Assembly (NCBI RefSeq): GCF_000455265.1
Contig: NZ_HG005140.1
Location: 545,930 to 609,929, forward strand
Length of the DNA: 64,000 nt
Direction of reading: 5' to 3'
Source: Paenibacillus antibioticophila
GTDB lineage: Bacteria > Bacillota > Bacilli > Paenibacillales > Paenibacillaceae
Position numbers and translations under genes: made by a program. Numbering within the stretch: the stretch's first letter is position 1; the number at the start of each line of letters is the position of its first letter. Below are positions 1 through 8,623 of the stretch, in pieces. The notes under the pieces are model-generated. The model was not told the DNA's origin and did not search any database. It was given only the letters and a program-made list of their open reading frames with translations.

Positions 1-1172
1 TGAACAAGCGCCGAAGCCGTCTGCGTAAGCTGCCTGCTTACCTTCCGGTCCACAAGCTCGTGTATTCTACTCTTGAGCTTAACGAGCAGCAGAGAAGCCT
101 GTTCCTTGATCAGCGCAGGATGTGCATGACCGGCCTCCGATAACCGCGCGAAGGCTGTCCTGCAGCGATTGATCGCAATCTCGGGCTCATTGTCCAGCAG
201 CGCTTCGAATAGCCTCTCCGAATCCACCGGGATCGGTTGATGCGAGCTGCGAGGCTGATCATACAGAAACAGTCCCTCCCAGCAGGCAAAGAAGTTATGC
301 TCATTGGCTTCCCGGGCCGCCCGGTACGCTTGAGGTCCTTCGCTCACGATTGACTCGCAATACGAGCTGACTCCATGCGTTAGCCGGCCGTTTCTTGACA
401 GCTCCGCGGAGAGGGATAGGGCGATTGAACGGATCAACGACTCCAGAGACGGAGCAGCAAGCGGAAGCGTTCGCACAATCGTGACCGCGCGGAGTGTCTG
501 ATCCTGAAAGCCGCTCCGGGGAATCGTCAACGCCTTTCCCAGCTTCGACCAGCCTTGCTCCAGACATTGCAAATAGGCAAGCTCGCCGATATGCTGTTCA
601 TCGGCCCCGGCGGTCTTTAGCTCGGAATAGATCATCAGTCCCCCGCCCTGCAGCCAGTCCATCTCGTCTATCTCCTCTTGCTCGGATGGCGTCAAGCTCC
701 CGCTCAGCCAGGACAGATAGAGCCTGCTGCGGTAAGCCGAGGAAGCAAGGGTCAGCCGTTGCTTCAATTCCTCCGCCTCCCTGCGCTGGAGCGACTCGAT
801 ACTGAGTTGAAGCTCGATCCGGTCGAGTAATCGTTCCACGTTCTCGACCTCCACCGGCTTCAATAAATAATCATAAGCGCCATGGCGGATCGCCTTCTGC
901 GCATATTCAAATAGATTGTAAGCGGATACCATAACAACTTTAGTAAAGATCCTTTCTTCTTTAAGCTTCTCCAGAAAGGCCAATCCATCCATGCGGGGCA
1001 TCCGGATATCGGTCAGGATGACCTGGGGGCAGTCCTCTCGGGCCTGCTCCAGCGCAGCGGTGCCGTCCTTCGCAGCCGTGACTTCAGCATCCGGCCGCAA
1101 TTGTTGAATCAGATTCATCATTCCTCTCAGATGCCTTGGCTCATCATCTACGATCAGTATTTTCAACCGCAT
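1..1172 (-). CDS. YesN-like two-component response regulator (3' end outside window)
   Basis: The reading frame is open from an ATG at 1172 to the window edge, giving 390 residues with no stop. The N-terminus is a CheY receiver: ILIVDDEP at residues 5-12, the phosphoacceptor Asp55 in TDIRMPRMDG, and LLKPVE near residue 104. The rest is the long helical linker typical of YesN/AraC-type regulators, which usually exceed 500 residues and end in an AraC helix-turn-helix. That C-terminal part would lie before position 1. In Bacillota such regulators normally act with a YesM sensor kinase on sugar uptake genes; no kinase is visible here. Receiver identity is clear. The AraC output domain is inferred from the family. 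A short copy of the family-1 repeat lies 35 bp upstream of the start. Confidence 0.85.
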   Translation of the reverse strand, partial: MRLKILIVDDEPRHLRGMMNLIQQLRPDAEVTAAKDGTAALEQAREDCPQVILTDIRMPRMDGLAFLEKLKEERIFTKVVMVSAYNLFEYAQKAIRHGAYDYLLKPVEVENVERLLDRIELQLSIESLQRREAEELKQRLTLASSAYRSRLYLSWLSGSLTPSEQEEIDEMDWLQGGGLMIYSELKTAGADEQHIGELAYLQCLEQGWSKLGKALTIPRSGFQDQTLRAVTIVRTLPLAAPSLESLIRSIALSLSAELSRNGRLTHGVSSYCESIVSEGPQAYRAAREANEHNFFACWEGLFLYDQPRSSHQPIPVDSERLFEALLDNEPEIAINRCRTAFARLSEAGHAHPALIKEQASLLLVKLKSRIHELVDRKVSRQLTQTASALV

Positions 1173-1206
1173 AACCCCCAGTCTGAATTATCTGTACGTC
1201 GTTATG

Positions 1207-1271
1207 ATATAAGTTAAACTATTGACTGTACGCTAGAGGCAACGTGCGAGTCCCTTAGTTTAGCTTATATA
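1207..1271. repeat. Family-1 inverted repeat, internally deleted copy
   Basis: About 65 bp with both ends of the ~200-bp family-1 element: a TATAAGTTAAACTA-like left end followed by the GTACGCTAGAGGCAACGTG block, and a TAGTTTAGCTTATATA right end. The central part is missing. It lies just 5' of the response regulator gene. Confidence 0.6.
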
Positions 1272-1300
1272 AAAAAAACGCCATCACATAAGTGGGGCGT
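1271..1300 (-). terminator. Rho-independent terminator
   Basis: On the minus strand, ACGCC and GGCGT arms around a short loop are followed by eight Ts. It sits directly downstream of the NlpC/P60-like gene ending at 1310. Confidence 0.7.
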
Positions 1301-1309
1301 ATAGGATCA

Positions 1310-1897
1310 TTATATAATGCTGCATCCGGAATTCAACAGAGTATTAAAGTTAGAAAGGTGGATTATTTTTGTTTGATACTCCTCTATCTTGCCTTCAAAG
1401 AGCAATCGGCAGTCGGCGAAATACGGCAGCTCGCCCGGTTCGATCAGAGAAGGATCCTTGACATGGTCCATTACCTTGCCTTCGATGAAGACAGAGGCTA
1501 CAAACTGCGAACAGAAGAAAGCATGCTCTCTCTTGGTCGGTGTATTAAGCATGACGCCAAATAAGCCTATAAAATTGTAGCGGTACCGCTCTTGTTGAGC
1601 GGCAATGCGCTGGACATACCGATACATCCTCTGATACTGATCAGGGGTAACAGAGAGCGCGTAGACGGCACATGCCGCCTCCTTAAATAGCTCCGAATGA
1701 AGATCTTCCCGGACGAAGCCTCCTATAAAAGGATTGTATGCGACTTTCCGTCCAAAACTGTATACCTCGGTCATTTCGACGTCAAAAGCGATGGAAGCAT
1801 GATTATAAGGCTGTCCCGTGTAGCACTTAATCAGTCTGTTCAATACCGTCCCCGTATCCGAGAGAAGAAGATATATGGTTCGTTCCTTAGTCATCAT
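1310..1897 (-). CDS. Permuted NlpC/P60-like (YiiX/papain-fold) hydrolase
   Basis: 195 residues. The order of likely catalytic residues is permuted: His33 in the YNHASIAF motif comes first and Cys129 in HAFFCSQFV follows. This is the hallmark of the YiiX/YebB group of NlpC/P60-related cysteine hydrolases, which act on amide or thioester bonds in cell-wall or lipid substrates. No signal peptide is seen, so it is probably cytoplasmic. The start is supported by GAGGAG 8 nt upstream, which overlaps the end of the XRE gene at 1903, so the three genes 2596 to 1310 probably form one transcript. The substrate cannot be read from sequence. Confidence 0.7.
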   Translation of the reverse strand: MMTKERTIYLLLSDTGTVLNRLIKCYTGQPYNHASIAFDVEMTEVYSFGRKVAYNPFIGGFVREDLHSELFKEAACAVYALSVTPDQYQRMYRYVQRIAAQQERYRYNFIGLFGVMLNTPTKREHAFFCSQFVASVFIEGKVMDHVKDPSLIEPGELPYFADCRLLFEGKIEEYQTKIIHLSNFNTLLNSGCSII

Positions 1898-1902
1898 ACC
1901 CG

Positions 1903-2112
1903 CTACTCCTCATCCTGATATTCCAAAATATCTCCGGGCTGGCATTCCAGCGCCTGACAAATCGCCTCCAGCGTAGAGAAACGGATCGCCTTCGCCTTGC
2001 CGTTCTTCAGAATAGAAAGGTTCGCCATGGTGATTCCAACCCGCTCCGACAGCTCTGTCACGCTCATCTTCCGCTTTGCCAACATGACATCAAGATTAAT
2101 TATGATCGCCAT
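1903..2112 (-). CDS. YozG-type XRE-family transcriptional regulator
   Basis: 69 residues, essentially one Cro/C1 helix-turn-helix: VMLAKRKMSVTELSERVGI, followed by a recognition helix region NLSILKNGKAKAIRF and the closing LEAICQALECQPGDILEY. The ATG at 2112 is preferred over the GTG at 2121 because GAGGTG lies 7 nt before the ATG. Short XRE proteins of this type are regularly encoded next to a DUF2975 membrane protein, as here, and are thought to work together with it. The DNA target is unknown. Confidence 0.85.
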   Translation of the reverse strand: MAIIINLDVMLAKRKMSVTELSERVGITMANLSILKNGKAKAIRFSTLEAICQALECQPGDILEYQDEE

Positions 2113-2122
2113 TGTCTTCACC

Positions 2123-2596
2123 TCAGACCGTTAAATCATTTTCGGATTTGATATCGATGGCGTTTTTCAGGAGCTTCTCAAGCACCGCCGCAAAGACCGC
2201 AATTACAAATGAGGCAAAAATGACGATCATCCCCATGAGAATAAGTCCCGGAGCATCGTCACGCTCGGCAATCAAATAGAGGAAGGGTTCGCTTGCCGCA
2301 TACAAGATACTGATGGCAGCGCCGCAATACTTGATCCATCTTAAAGCCCGTACCGACAATTCCGAGAAAGCCTCGTTCTTGTCAATATAGCTTAATAGTC
2401 TATAGGCTTGAACCAGCGCCCAGAAATATGGAATGGCCGAGAGGTAAATGATGACTAAAAGGGGAAATACCCACGCGGCAGGATAAGTATCTGTTGCTTC
2501 CTTGATGATCGAAGGCAGCCCCCATGCACACAAGGCAAGCACCGGGAGCGCAATCAAAACAATAACAGCCTTCAAAAATAGCGTTTCGCGTTTCAC
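2123..2596 (-). CDS. DUF2975 membrane protein
   Basis: 157 residues with four hydrophobic segments (about residues 8-28, 43-64, 89-110 and 120-142), the usual DUF2975 layout, ending in a short charged tail. The GTG at 2596 is chosen because GAGGTG sits 6 nt upstream; the GTG at 2605 has no spacing from that site. The stop is 10 nt before the start of the XRE gene, and the pair is a common operon in Bacillota. A membrane-sensing role for the XRE partner is inference. A full family-1 repeat starts 30 bp upstream, so the promoter must lie in or beyond the repeat. Confidence 0.8.
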   Translation of the reverse strand: MKRETLFLKAVIVLIALPVLALCAWGLPSIIKEATDTYPAAWVFPLLVIIYLSAIPYFWALVQAYRLLSYIDKNEAFSELSVRALRWIKYCGAAISILYAASEPFLYLIAERDDAPGLILMGMIVIFASFVIAVFAAVLEKLLKNAIDIKSENDLTV

Positions 2597-2625
2597 AAAA
2601 AGCACCTCGCTTGGTTATCGTTATC

Positions 2626-2820
2626 TATATAAGTTCAACTAAAGATTGTACACTAGGGGCAACGTGTGAAGTGTTCTTACGATCGCTGTTGTTCGCAGAA
2701 TCCTCTGATTAAATCAAATTATGGGCAGAATTCCACTCACAAAGGCGAACGCTATCGCTTCTTTAAGCACACTTCACACTTTTACCTTTTCTGCGTAGCT
2801 ACTTAAGTTGAACTTATATA
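2626..2820. repeat. Family-1 inverted repeat, copy A (MITE-like)
   Basis: 195 bp. The ends are TATATAAGTTCAACTA and TAAGTTGAACTTATATA; internal arms GTGAAGTGTTCTTACGATCG and ACACTTCACAC also pair, so most of the element can fold back on itself. There is no reading frame for a transposase. The ends and size fit a non-autonomous element, possibly with a TA target. It lies 30 bp 5' of the DUF2975 gene. Confidence 0.75.
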
Positions 2821-2907
2821 GATTATACTTATTAGTTATCGTTTTTCAATAAATAATTATTCACTATCAATATGTATTAACTGGCAACATGTTGATTGAG
2901 CACATGC

Positions 2908-2959
2908 AAAGACGGACGCAGTAAAGCGCCCGTCCGGATAGTGTGAGAGAGTCTCACTT
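2908..2959 (-). terminator. Double hairpin downstream of doc
   Basis: Two adjacent hairpins: AGTGAGACTCTCTCACACT, then GGACG/CGTCC arms followed by TCTTT on the minus strand. They lie 12-60 bp after the toxin stop. Confidence 0.55.
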
Positions 2960-2971
2960 TATCTTAGATGC

Positions 2972-3364
2972 TCATCTTTTTAAAGAGTGCTTCGCCAACA
3001 ATTCAGAGATCACTTCAAAGGAATGCACTCCTGTGGCAATATCTACGATAAACTCCACTGCAAATTGCCGTTCCATACGCAGATGGTATCCGTTCAGCAT
3101 GAAGAACGATTTTGTAACCAGATAGGCTGTGCGTTTGTTGCCATTGTGGAAGCAATGATTTTTCACCAATGATTCCAGCAACGCCGCACCCTTATCAAAT
3201 AAGGTCGGATAAGCATCCTTCCCGAAAATACTCTGCTGTGGCCGATGTACCGCAGATTCTAACAGTCCACGATCCCTAACCCCTGCTTGATCTGCATCAT
3301 TCATTCGATTCATCATGAAGTAGTGTGCAGATATCACTTCTTCCTTCGTAATAAAAAGAATCAT
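2972..3364 (-). CDS. doc: Doc/Fic-family toxin
   Basis: 130 residues, the normal length of a death-on-curing toxin. The catalytic Fic motif is intact: H70-CFHNGNKR at 70-78. Doc proteins phosphorylate EF-Tu and stop translation, while larger Fic proteins AMPylate. The doc ATG is one base after the stop of the upstream antitoxin gene, so the two are translationally coupled. A relic of a second Doc gene is present at 52.6 kb in this window. Confidence 0.88.
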   Translation of the reverse strand: MILFITKEEVISAHYFMMNRMNDADQAGVRDRGLLESAVHRPQQSIFGKDAYPTLFDKGAALLESLVKNHCFHNGNKRTAYLVTKSFFMLNGYHLRMERQFAVEFIVDIATGVHSFEVISELLAKHSLKR

Positions 3365-3365
3365 T

Positions 3366-3659
3366 TTATCGATCCCTCAGGTCTTCTAAAATTCCTGTAT
3401 CTTCCTCAAATACATCAAAGAATGCTTCAAGCACCTCTGGTCTCACATGATCGGGAAGCCGGCCCTGCCTGGCTTTTTTTAACACCACTTCACCATGACC
3501 ATTTTCAATAAGCTCGATCTCATCACCCTGCGCAACATTCAGCTTCTCAGCTAAAGCTTTAGGGAGACTAACACCCAAGCTATTGCCCATCCGTCCAACC
3601 TTACGGGAATAACGAGTCTCCTTTGATTGATCATTCGTCACCTTGACCACACCATTCAT
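3366..3659 (-). CDS. AbrB/SpoVT-type antitoxin
   Basis: 97 residues. The SpoVT/AbrB swapped-hairpin domain spans about residues 17-60 (YSRKVGRMGNSLGVSLPKAL followed by GDEIELIENG). The C-terminal 35 acidic residues (RPEVLEAFFDVFEEDTGILE) are the likely toxin-neutralising tail. The ATG at 3659 has AGGAGG upstream; the upstream extension in the same frame is AT-rich non-coding DNA. By analogy with other toxin-antitoxin modules it should bind Doc and repress its own promoter. Confidence 0.85.
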   Translation of the reverse strand: MNGVVKVTNDQSKETRYSRKVGRMGNSLGVSLPKALAEKLNVAQGDEIELIENGHGEVVLKKARQGRLPDHVRPEVLEAFFDVFEEDTGILEDLRDR

Positions 3660-3696
3660 TTTATTTGTTCCTCCTATAGTATGATCTACATACCAA

Positions 3697-3708
3697 AAGT
3701 TATAACTT
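3697..3708. promoter_or_regulatory. 12-bp perfect palindrome upstream of the antitoxin
   Basis: AAGTTATAACTT is self-complementary and lies 38 bp before the antitoxin start, in an AT-rich promoter-like stretch that also has a degenerate ATAACCTTATAAC block. It is a candidate operator for autoregulation; this is inference. Confidence 0.35.
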
Positions 3709-3919
3709 ATAAATGTAATAACCTTATAACATACATACATTTTATCAAAACCCCCTACGGATTCAAAGCCCTCGTTCATTAACCTTTGGTTATTTTTCAC
3801 AAATAAAGGTTTTACAGTTTTGAAAACTATCTTATGATTAGATTGGGTTGGCAACCTTCACCTTTTTGTGAACGCGCGTTTATTGCCTGCCTATCATCCA
3901 CTTTATAGGAGGAATGGTC

Positions 3920-6301
3920 ATGCAATACGGTTACTTTGACGAGAAAAACAAGGAATATCTCATTACAAAACCGAATACGCCTGCCCCTTGGGCGAACTAT
4001 CTCGGCTCGCCGGAATACGGCGCGATTATTTCAGGCAATGCCGGAGGATATAGCTTTGTAAAGTCCGGCGCGAACGGACGGCATATCCGCTATCATTTCA
4101 ATTCCAAGGATGAGCCTGGACGCTATATTTATGTGCGGGATTTGGAGAACGGCGATTATTGGTCAGGCTCCTGGCAGCCGGTAGGCAAGGACCTGGAGCA
4201 GTACAAATCGGTATGCCATCATGGAACCGGATACACGAACATCGTTGCGGAATATGACAGCATCCGGACGGAGACCTTGTATTATGTGCCCATGAACAAA
4301 ACCTATGAGGTATGGCGCATGAAGGTGCGCAATGACGGCTCCAAGCCCCGGAAGCTGGCGCTCTTTGGATTCGTCGAATTCACCAACAGCAACAACTACG
4401 AACAGGACACTGTAAATCTTCAATACACATTGTTCACTTCGCGCACCTATTACAAGAACAATAAGATTCTGCAAGTCATCAATGAAAATACGCCTGAGGA
4501 GCAAAGCTGGAGATTCTTCGGTGCCGCCGGTGCAGAGGTAACGGGCTACGATGGCGATCGGGATACCTTCCTCGGCGATTACCGCGGCTATGGCAACCCG
4601 GCCTCCGTGGAGAACGGCCAATGCGCCAATTCGCTGAACTATAACACCAACTCCTGCGGGGTGCTGCAGATTAATGTAGATTTGCAGCCGGGAGAAGAGA
4701 AGGAGGTTGCCTTCCTCCTCGGTCAGTACGAAGAGCAGGGGGCATCTGAAATTCTTAGCCATTACAAGGATTTGTCCGTTGTGGATAAGGAGCTTGAAGA
4801 GCTGAAGACCTTCTGGCACAGCAAGCTTAACCGCTTCCAGGTTCAGACGCCAAGCGATAATTTGAATAACATGATCAACACCTGGAATGCTTACCAGTGC
4901 TTCATTACCTTCATCTGGTCCCGTGCGGCTTCCTTCCAATACTGCGGCCTGCGTAACGGACTTGGCTATCGGGATACCGTGCAGGATATTCAAGGCATCA
5001 TTCATCTGGATCATGAGATGGCTCTCGAACGGCTGCGCCTGATGATCTCGGCTCAGGTCTCCAACGGCGGCGGTCTGCCGCTCGTGAAATTCGACCATAA
5101 TCCGGGACATGAGGGCACACCGGACGATCCGGAATATGTGCGTGAGACGGGACATCCTCACTATCGGGCCGATGATGCTCTGTGGTTGTTCCCAACCGTC
5201 ATCAAGTATTTAAATGAAAGCGGAAATTGGGATTTCACGGACGAGGTGATTCCTTATTCGGATCGAGGCGAAGCTACGGTGTATGAGCATTTGCGCCAGG
5301 CGCTTCAATTCAGCCTCGATCGAATGGGCGCACACGGCATGCCGGTCGGACTTCATGCGGATTGGAACGATTGCCTGCGGCTTGGAGCTAAGGGAGAATC
5401 GCTGTTCGTTGCCTTCCAGCTGTACATGGCCTTTAAAGTGTTCATCGATATCGCGCAGAACAAGAACAAGCCTGAGGATGCTGCGTGGGCCCAGACTCTG
5501 CTCGAGGAGCTGGATGGGAACATTCAGAAGCATGCTTGGGAGAAGGATCAATTTGTCCGCGGCTTTACAGAGGATAACTACACGATCGGCTCCTGGGAGA
5601 ACGATGAGGCAAAAATCTGGCTGAATCCGCAAAGCTGGGCCGTACTAAGCGGCGCTGCCCGTCCGGACCAAGCGAAGCTCGCCATGGACAAAGTGTATGA
5701 GAATCTGCGCACGGATTACGGAACCATGCTATTCTACCCGCCGTTCCGGAAATACGGCTTGCCTGTAGCGCTGATGGCCCTGTTCAATGCCTCCACCAAG
5801 GAAAATGCCGGCATTTTCAGCCAGCCGCAAGGGTGGCTCATTCTAGCGGAGACCATGATCGGCAACGGAGATCGTGCATTTGAATACTTCCTGGACTGCA
5901 GTCCGGCCAGCATGAATGATAAAGCGGAAATCCGCAAGCTGGAGCCTTATGTGCACGGACAGTTCGTCGAGTCCAAGGACAGCCCTTATCAAGGCCGGGC
6001 CCATGTCCACTGGCTCACCGGCACCGCTTCAACGGTGATGGTCTCCTTGGTCGAAGGTATTATGGGGATTCAGCCGCAATTTGACGGCTTGCGCATCAAC
6101 CCGTGCGTTCCTTCGGACTGGAAGACGTTCTCCATGGTACGGGAATTCCGCGGCAAGAAGCTGAACATTCAGGTAGAGAACAAGAACGGCGTTGAGAAGG
6201 GCGTCTCCCGCTTCATCATTAACGGTAAAGAAATTCAGGGTAATCTGATTCCAATTAGCCTGATGGAAGAAACGAATGATGTTATCGTCTATATGGGCTA
6301 A
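3920..6301 (+). CDS. GH94 disaccharide phosphorylase (cellobiose or chitobiose phosphorylase-like)
   Basis: 793 residues, the normal length of GH94. The N-terminal beta-sandwich opens with MQYGYFDEKNKEYLITKPNT and the (alpha/alpha)6 barrel follows from about residue 300. The family's general acid is expected at the ADWND motif (Asp near 481). These enzymes use inorganic phosphate to split beta-glucosidic disaccharides, giving a sugar 1-phosphate and a free sugar in the cytoplasm. Overall sequence resembles cellobiose phosphorylases, but the HADWNDCLRLG stretch is also shared with N,N'-diacetylchitobiose phosphorylases, so the substrate is unresolved. The ATG at 3920 is used because AGGAGG at 3907-3912 sits 7 nt upstream; the ATG at 3914 is too close. 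No transporter gene is adjacent. Confidence 0.85.
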   Translation: MQYGYFDEKNKEYLITKPNTPAPWANYLGSPEYGAIISGNAGGYSFVKSGANGRHIRYHFNSKDEPGRYIYVRDLENGDYWSGSWQPVGKDLEQYKSVCHHGTGYTNIVAEYDSIRTETLYYVPMNKTYEVWRMKVRNDGSKPRKLALFGFVEFTNSNNYEQDTVNLQYTLFTSRTYYKNNKILQVINENTPEEQSWRFFGAAGAEVTGYDGDRDTFLGDYRGYGNPASVENGQCANSLNYNTNSCGVLQINVDLQPGEEKEVAFLLGQYEEQGASEILSHYKDLSVVDKELEELKTFWHSKLNRFQVQTPSDNLNNMINTWNAYQCFITFIWSRAASFQYCGLRNGLGYRDTVQDIQGIIHLDHEMALERLRLMISAQVSNGGGLPLVKFDHNPGHEGTPDDPEYVRETGHPHYRADDALWLFPTVIKYLNESGNWDFTDEVIPYSDRGEATVYEHLRQALQFSLDRMGAHGMPVGLHADWNDCLRLGAKGESLFVAFQLYMAFKVFIDIAQNKNKPEDAAWAQTLLEELDGNIQKHAWEKDQFVRGFTEDNYTIGSWENDEAKIWLNPQSWAVLSGAARPDQAKLAMDKVYENLRTDYGTMLFYPPFRKYGLPVALMALFNASTKENAGIFSQPQGWLILAETMIGNGDRAFEYFLDCSPASMNDKAEIRKLEPYVHGQFVESKDSPYQGRAHVHWLTGTASTVMVSLVEGIMGIQPQFDGLRINPCVPSDWKTFSMVREFRGKKLNIQVENKNGVEKGVSRFIINGKEIQGNLIPISLMEETNDVIVYMG

Positions 6302-6330
6302 TAGGATATCTTCCCGATTAGACATCATTG

Positions 6331-6377
6331 CTCGCATTGAGCAGGGAAGTCACAATGCCCTGCTCGTGCGAGCTTTT
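6331..6377 (+). terminator. Terminator after the GH94 gene
   Basis: CTCGCA..GAGCAGGG pairs with CCCTGCTC..TGCGAG and is followed by CTTTT. Confidence 0.8.
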
Positions 6378-6395
6378 CATAATGAAGCATCACTG

Positions 6396-6950
6396 CTAAT
6401 CCCCGATAAGGTTGCTTTCTCTGAGAAATCGGATTAACTCACTATCGTTGCTTGCTCTATTAATAATATCCGTAATAAAATCTGCTTTACCCTGCGTATA
6501 AGCTACTCTGTCATGCTTGAATTCCTGTTCCAGCTTCTTCTTTAAATGATAATACTCATTCATTGCTTCAGGATTTCTCTTCAAGTACTCCCTGAACAAC
6601 ACATTCTCGTTCCAATTACGACCGTGATATTTATAGATGTGTAAGTGATGCGTTCCTGCTCGCCACAGACCTCTTCTGAAAAATAATCTCTCCGGAAATT
6701 CCGGCTTATAAACATATTCATAGCCGATGTCGTCCAGGCTTTTAATATAGGATTCATTCATTGAATTCAGGCTGGGTATGCCCGCCATAATATCAATCGT
6801 CGGTTTTGATCCCAAGCCCGCAACAGATGTGCTGCCGATATGCTCAATGACGACCTGAAGATCTCCTAGAGCAATTCTTATTTTATTTTTTTCTTCTTCA
6901 AATTCATTAATCCAATCCGAAGTGTATTCTGAAATAATGACTTCTTCCAT
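6396..6950 (-). CDS. GrpB/UPF0157 family nucleotidyltransferase-like protein
   Basis: 184 residues, full family length. The signature EHIGSTSVAGLGSKPTIDI (about residues 36-54) is the GS..SV..G....P.IDI nucleotidyltransferase-fold motif of GrpB proteins; HHLHIYK and the C-terminal helix also fit. The family's reaction is not settled. The ATG at 6950 is preferred over the one 17 codons upstream because AGGAGA lies 8 nt before it. Convergent with the GH94 gene. The neighbouring serine hydrolase ends 66 bp upstream on the same strand. Confidence 0.8.
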   Translation of the reverse strand: MEEVIISEYTSDWINEFEEEKNKIRIALGDLQVVIEHIGSTSVAGLGSKPTIDIMAGIPSLNSMNESYIKSLDDIGYEYVYKPEFPERLFFRRGLWRAGTHHLHIYKYHGRNWNENVLFREYLKRNPEAMNEYYHLKKKLEQEFKHDRVAYTQGKADFITDIINRASNDSELIRFLRESNLIGD

Positions 6951-7016
6951 GCTCACATCTCCTGTCTGCCTTATTGCCTTATTTAAAAGCTCCTCTGCCA
7001 TTCGACTGGTAGGCAG

Positions 7017-8156
7017 CTATGATCCGTTCGGACTGATCGAGTCATCTACTTGCACAGACAACTGTTTTTGTACCTCCTCTTCAAACAGGCTGTCCGTTAA
7101 TAGCTTCGCAAGAAACAAATGTGTTTTCTTCCTCAACCAGATTTGTTCCAGCTCGGATTCTTCATGAATAAACAGGGCTAGTTGAATTTGGTTTTCCTTT
7201 ATATCTGTACAATAAAAAGCCTCTGTCAGAATAGAAATGGATGACCCGCCTTTATTCCCGAATTCTTTCATTTTAGTAGCATCCACAGGCTGCTCTAGCA
7301 GGCTTTTGAGCACTCCATTGATCGCATGGGGGAGCAGGGTTTCATTTTGAATGGCCCTCATCAAATTGGCGTAATCTCTTGCCGTGCCCCGAGGTTGTTT
7401 GCGGGACTCCATGAGCTGCAGCTCCCTGGCATAGCTCTTGCGTGTGTTCCATCGCTTGATTGCAGAGGAATCCTTTCCGTTGCCTAATATGTCATGAATG
7501 TTCATAGCATGGGCCATGTATTCTTCGCGGCTCATACCTTCTATGCTTAGCAGTGCTTCTTCGAAGCTAATCTTCTCCTGCTCCTGAACAAAAGAACAAA
7601 TAAGTCCGGCAGACGAAAAAGGAAACAACCTGTCATGAGAGGTCATTGACAGATGCTGCAGGTTGGCATTGATAGCATCCAGCCCCAGTCTCTGCATTAA
7701 AAATTCCATATTGGCATTTGAACTTTGGATTAGCATCCCTCGTGCAATTTCAAACAGGGTGACCCTGTTCTCGATGATTTTATTTTGAGCTTTGACAGAC
7801 TCCATCCATTTTTCATGGGCGCCGCCATCGGATCCCGGAATATAAAAGCGCTGAAGTTCCTCCAAGGGTATCTCTTCATCCTGATCCAGAGACTTATTCA
7901 CAAGCTGGCGCGCAAATTCAACAGCTACGATTAATTTTGCCGTACTCGCCAGAGGTCTTTGTACCTCTGCATGATAGCTAATCATCTCGACTCCATTTTT
8001 GAGCATATACAACGAGGCTTTATCCGGATTGTTCTTGAGATAACTCAGAACATCATATTCTGTCTTCATCTGATTCTGACGTTTTGCTATAACCAACATA
8101 ACAACAGCCAATAGAGCAATGATCATAAATGCAGCAACCACAATAACTATGAGCAA
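7017..8156 (-). CDS. Membrane-anchored class A beta-lactamase-fold serine hydrolase
   Basis: 379 residues. A single N-terminal membrane segment (residues 2-24) anchors an extracytoplasmic domain. The three motifs of the serine beta-lactamase/DD-peptidase superfamily are present: STAK at 71-74 (nucleophile Ser71), SSN at 145-147, and KGG at 302-304. Whether it hydrolyses beta-lactams, acts on peptidoglycan or another ester cannot be told; the wide spacing and long insert between motifs 2 and 3 are unlike classical penicillinases. The start is a TTG with GGGGGAG about 9 nt upstream. An ABC transporter relic lies just 5' of it. Confidence 0.75.
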   Translation of the reverse strand: MLIVIVVAAFMIIALLAVVMLVIAKRQNQMKTEYDVLSYLKNNPDKASLYMLKNGVEMISYHAEVQRPLASTAKLIVAVEFARQLVNKSLDQDEEIPLEELQRFYIPGSDGGAHEKWMESVKAQNKIIENRVTLFEIARGMLIQSSNANMEFLMQRLGLDAINANLQHLSMTSHDRLFPFSSAGLICSFVQEQEKISFEEALLSIEGMSREEYMAHAMNIHDILGNGKDSSAIKRWNTRKSYARELQLMESRKQPRGTARDYANLMRAIQNETLLPHAINGVLKSLLEQPVDATKMKEFGNKGGSSISILTEAFYCTDIKENQIQLALFIHEESELEQIWLRKKTHLFLAKLLTDSLFEEEVQKQLSVQVDDSISPNGS

Positions 8157-8225
8157 TTTTTACTACTCCCCCTCTTGTCAATGGCATAGTCGCCGAGTTC
8201 AATATGCAGCCCGTAAAGCCACCCT

Positions 8226-8470
8226 TCAATCCACGGATTTCAAAGAAGACACCATGTCGATCTTCCTTAGCTTGCCGCTCATCATTATATTTACGGTCAA
8301 CAAGCACAATAGTGTCAAACTGACCGCAATGAGATAGCTCGTGAGCTTGATATCGGGGATAATCATAACGCCTGATCCATGCCGCCTAGCAAATTGAGCA
8401 AGGTGCTCTTGCTCGACCCCGAAGGACCGGGAATCACGACAAACTCTCCTTAAAGAGCTCATATGGGTTC
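8226..8470 (-). pseudogene. ABC transporter relic: MacB/LolD-type ATPase start joined to FtsX-type permease end
   Basis: Two remnants read on the minus strand. The first, about 8370-8454, encodes GEFVVIPGPSGSSKSTLLNL followed by LGGMDQ, the Walker A region of a MacB/LolD-type ATPase; the third glycine of the P-loop is Ser. Immediately after it the frame shifts into a stretch coding for a final membrane helix and the ending KLRKIDMVSSLKSVD, the usual C-terminus of an FtsX-fold permease. Everything between (most of the ATPase and permease) is deleted. It is non-functional as it stands. Confidence 0.7.
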
Positions 8471-8548
8471 CTCGCTTCTCCTGCCCCGTAGTCATCTACA
8501 AGTAAGTGCAAATATGCTTTTTACTTGTCAATATCCAGGGTCTATATG

Positions 8549-8592
8549 CAAAAAAAGCAACCCCTATCCATCTACAATGGACAAAGGTTGCT
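8549..8592 (-). terminator. Terminator after opuAC
   Basis: AGCAACC and GGTTGCT arms, followed on the minus strand by a run of Ts, 32 bp after the opuAC stop. Confidence 0.75.
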
Positions 8593-8623
8593 TCCCGTCT
8601 TGCTAATAAAGCTGTATCCGTGA

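Noticed and set aside
2626..2820. Family-1 repeat as an insertion sequence
   Set aside because: No transposase frame; only a non-autonomous element can be supported.
4163..5161. 332-codon antisense frame inside the GH94 gene
   Set aside because: No RBS, and its codons are the mirror of the well-conserved GH94 frame; a shadow.
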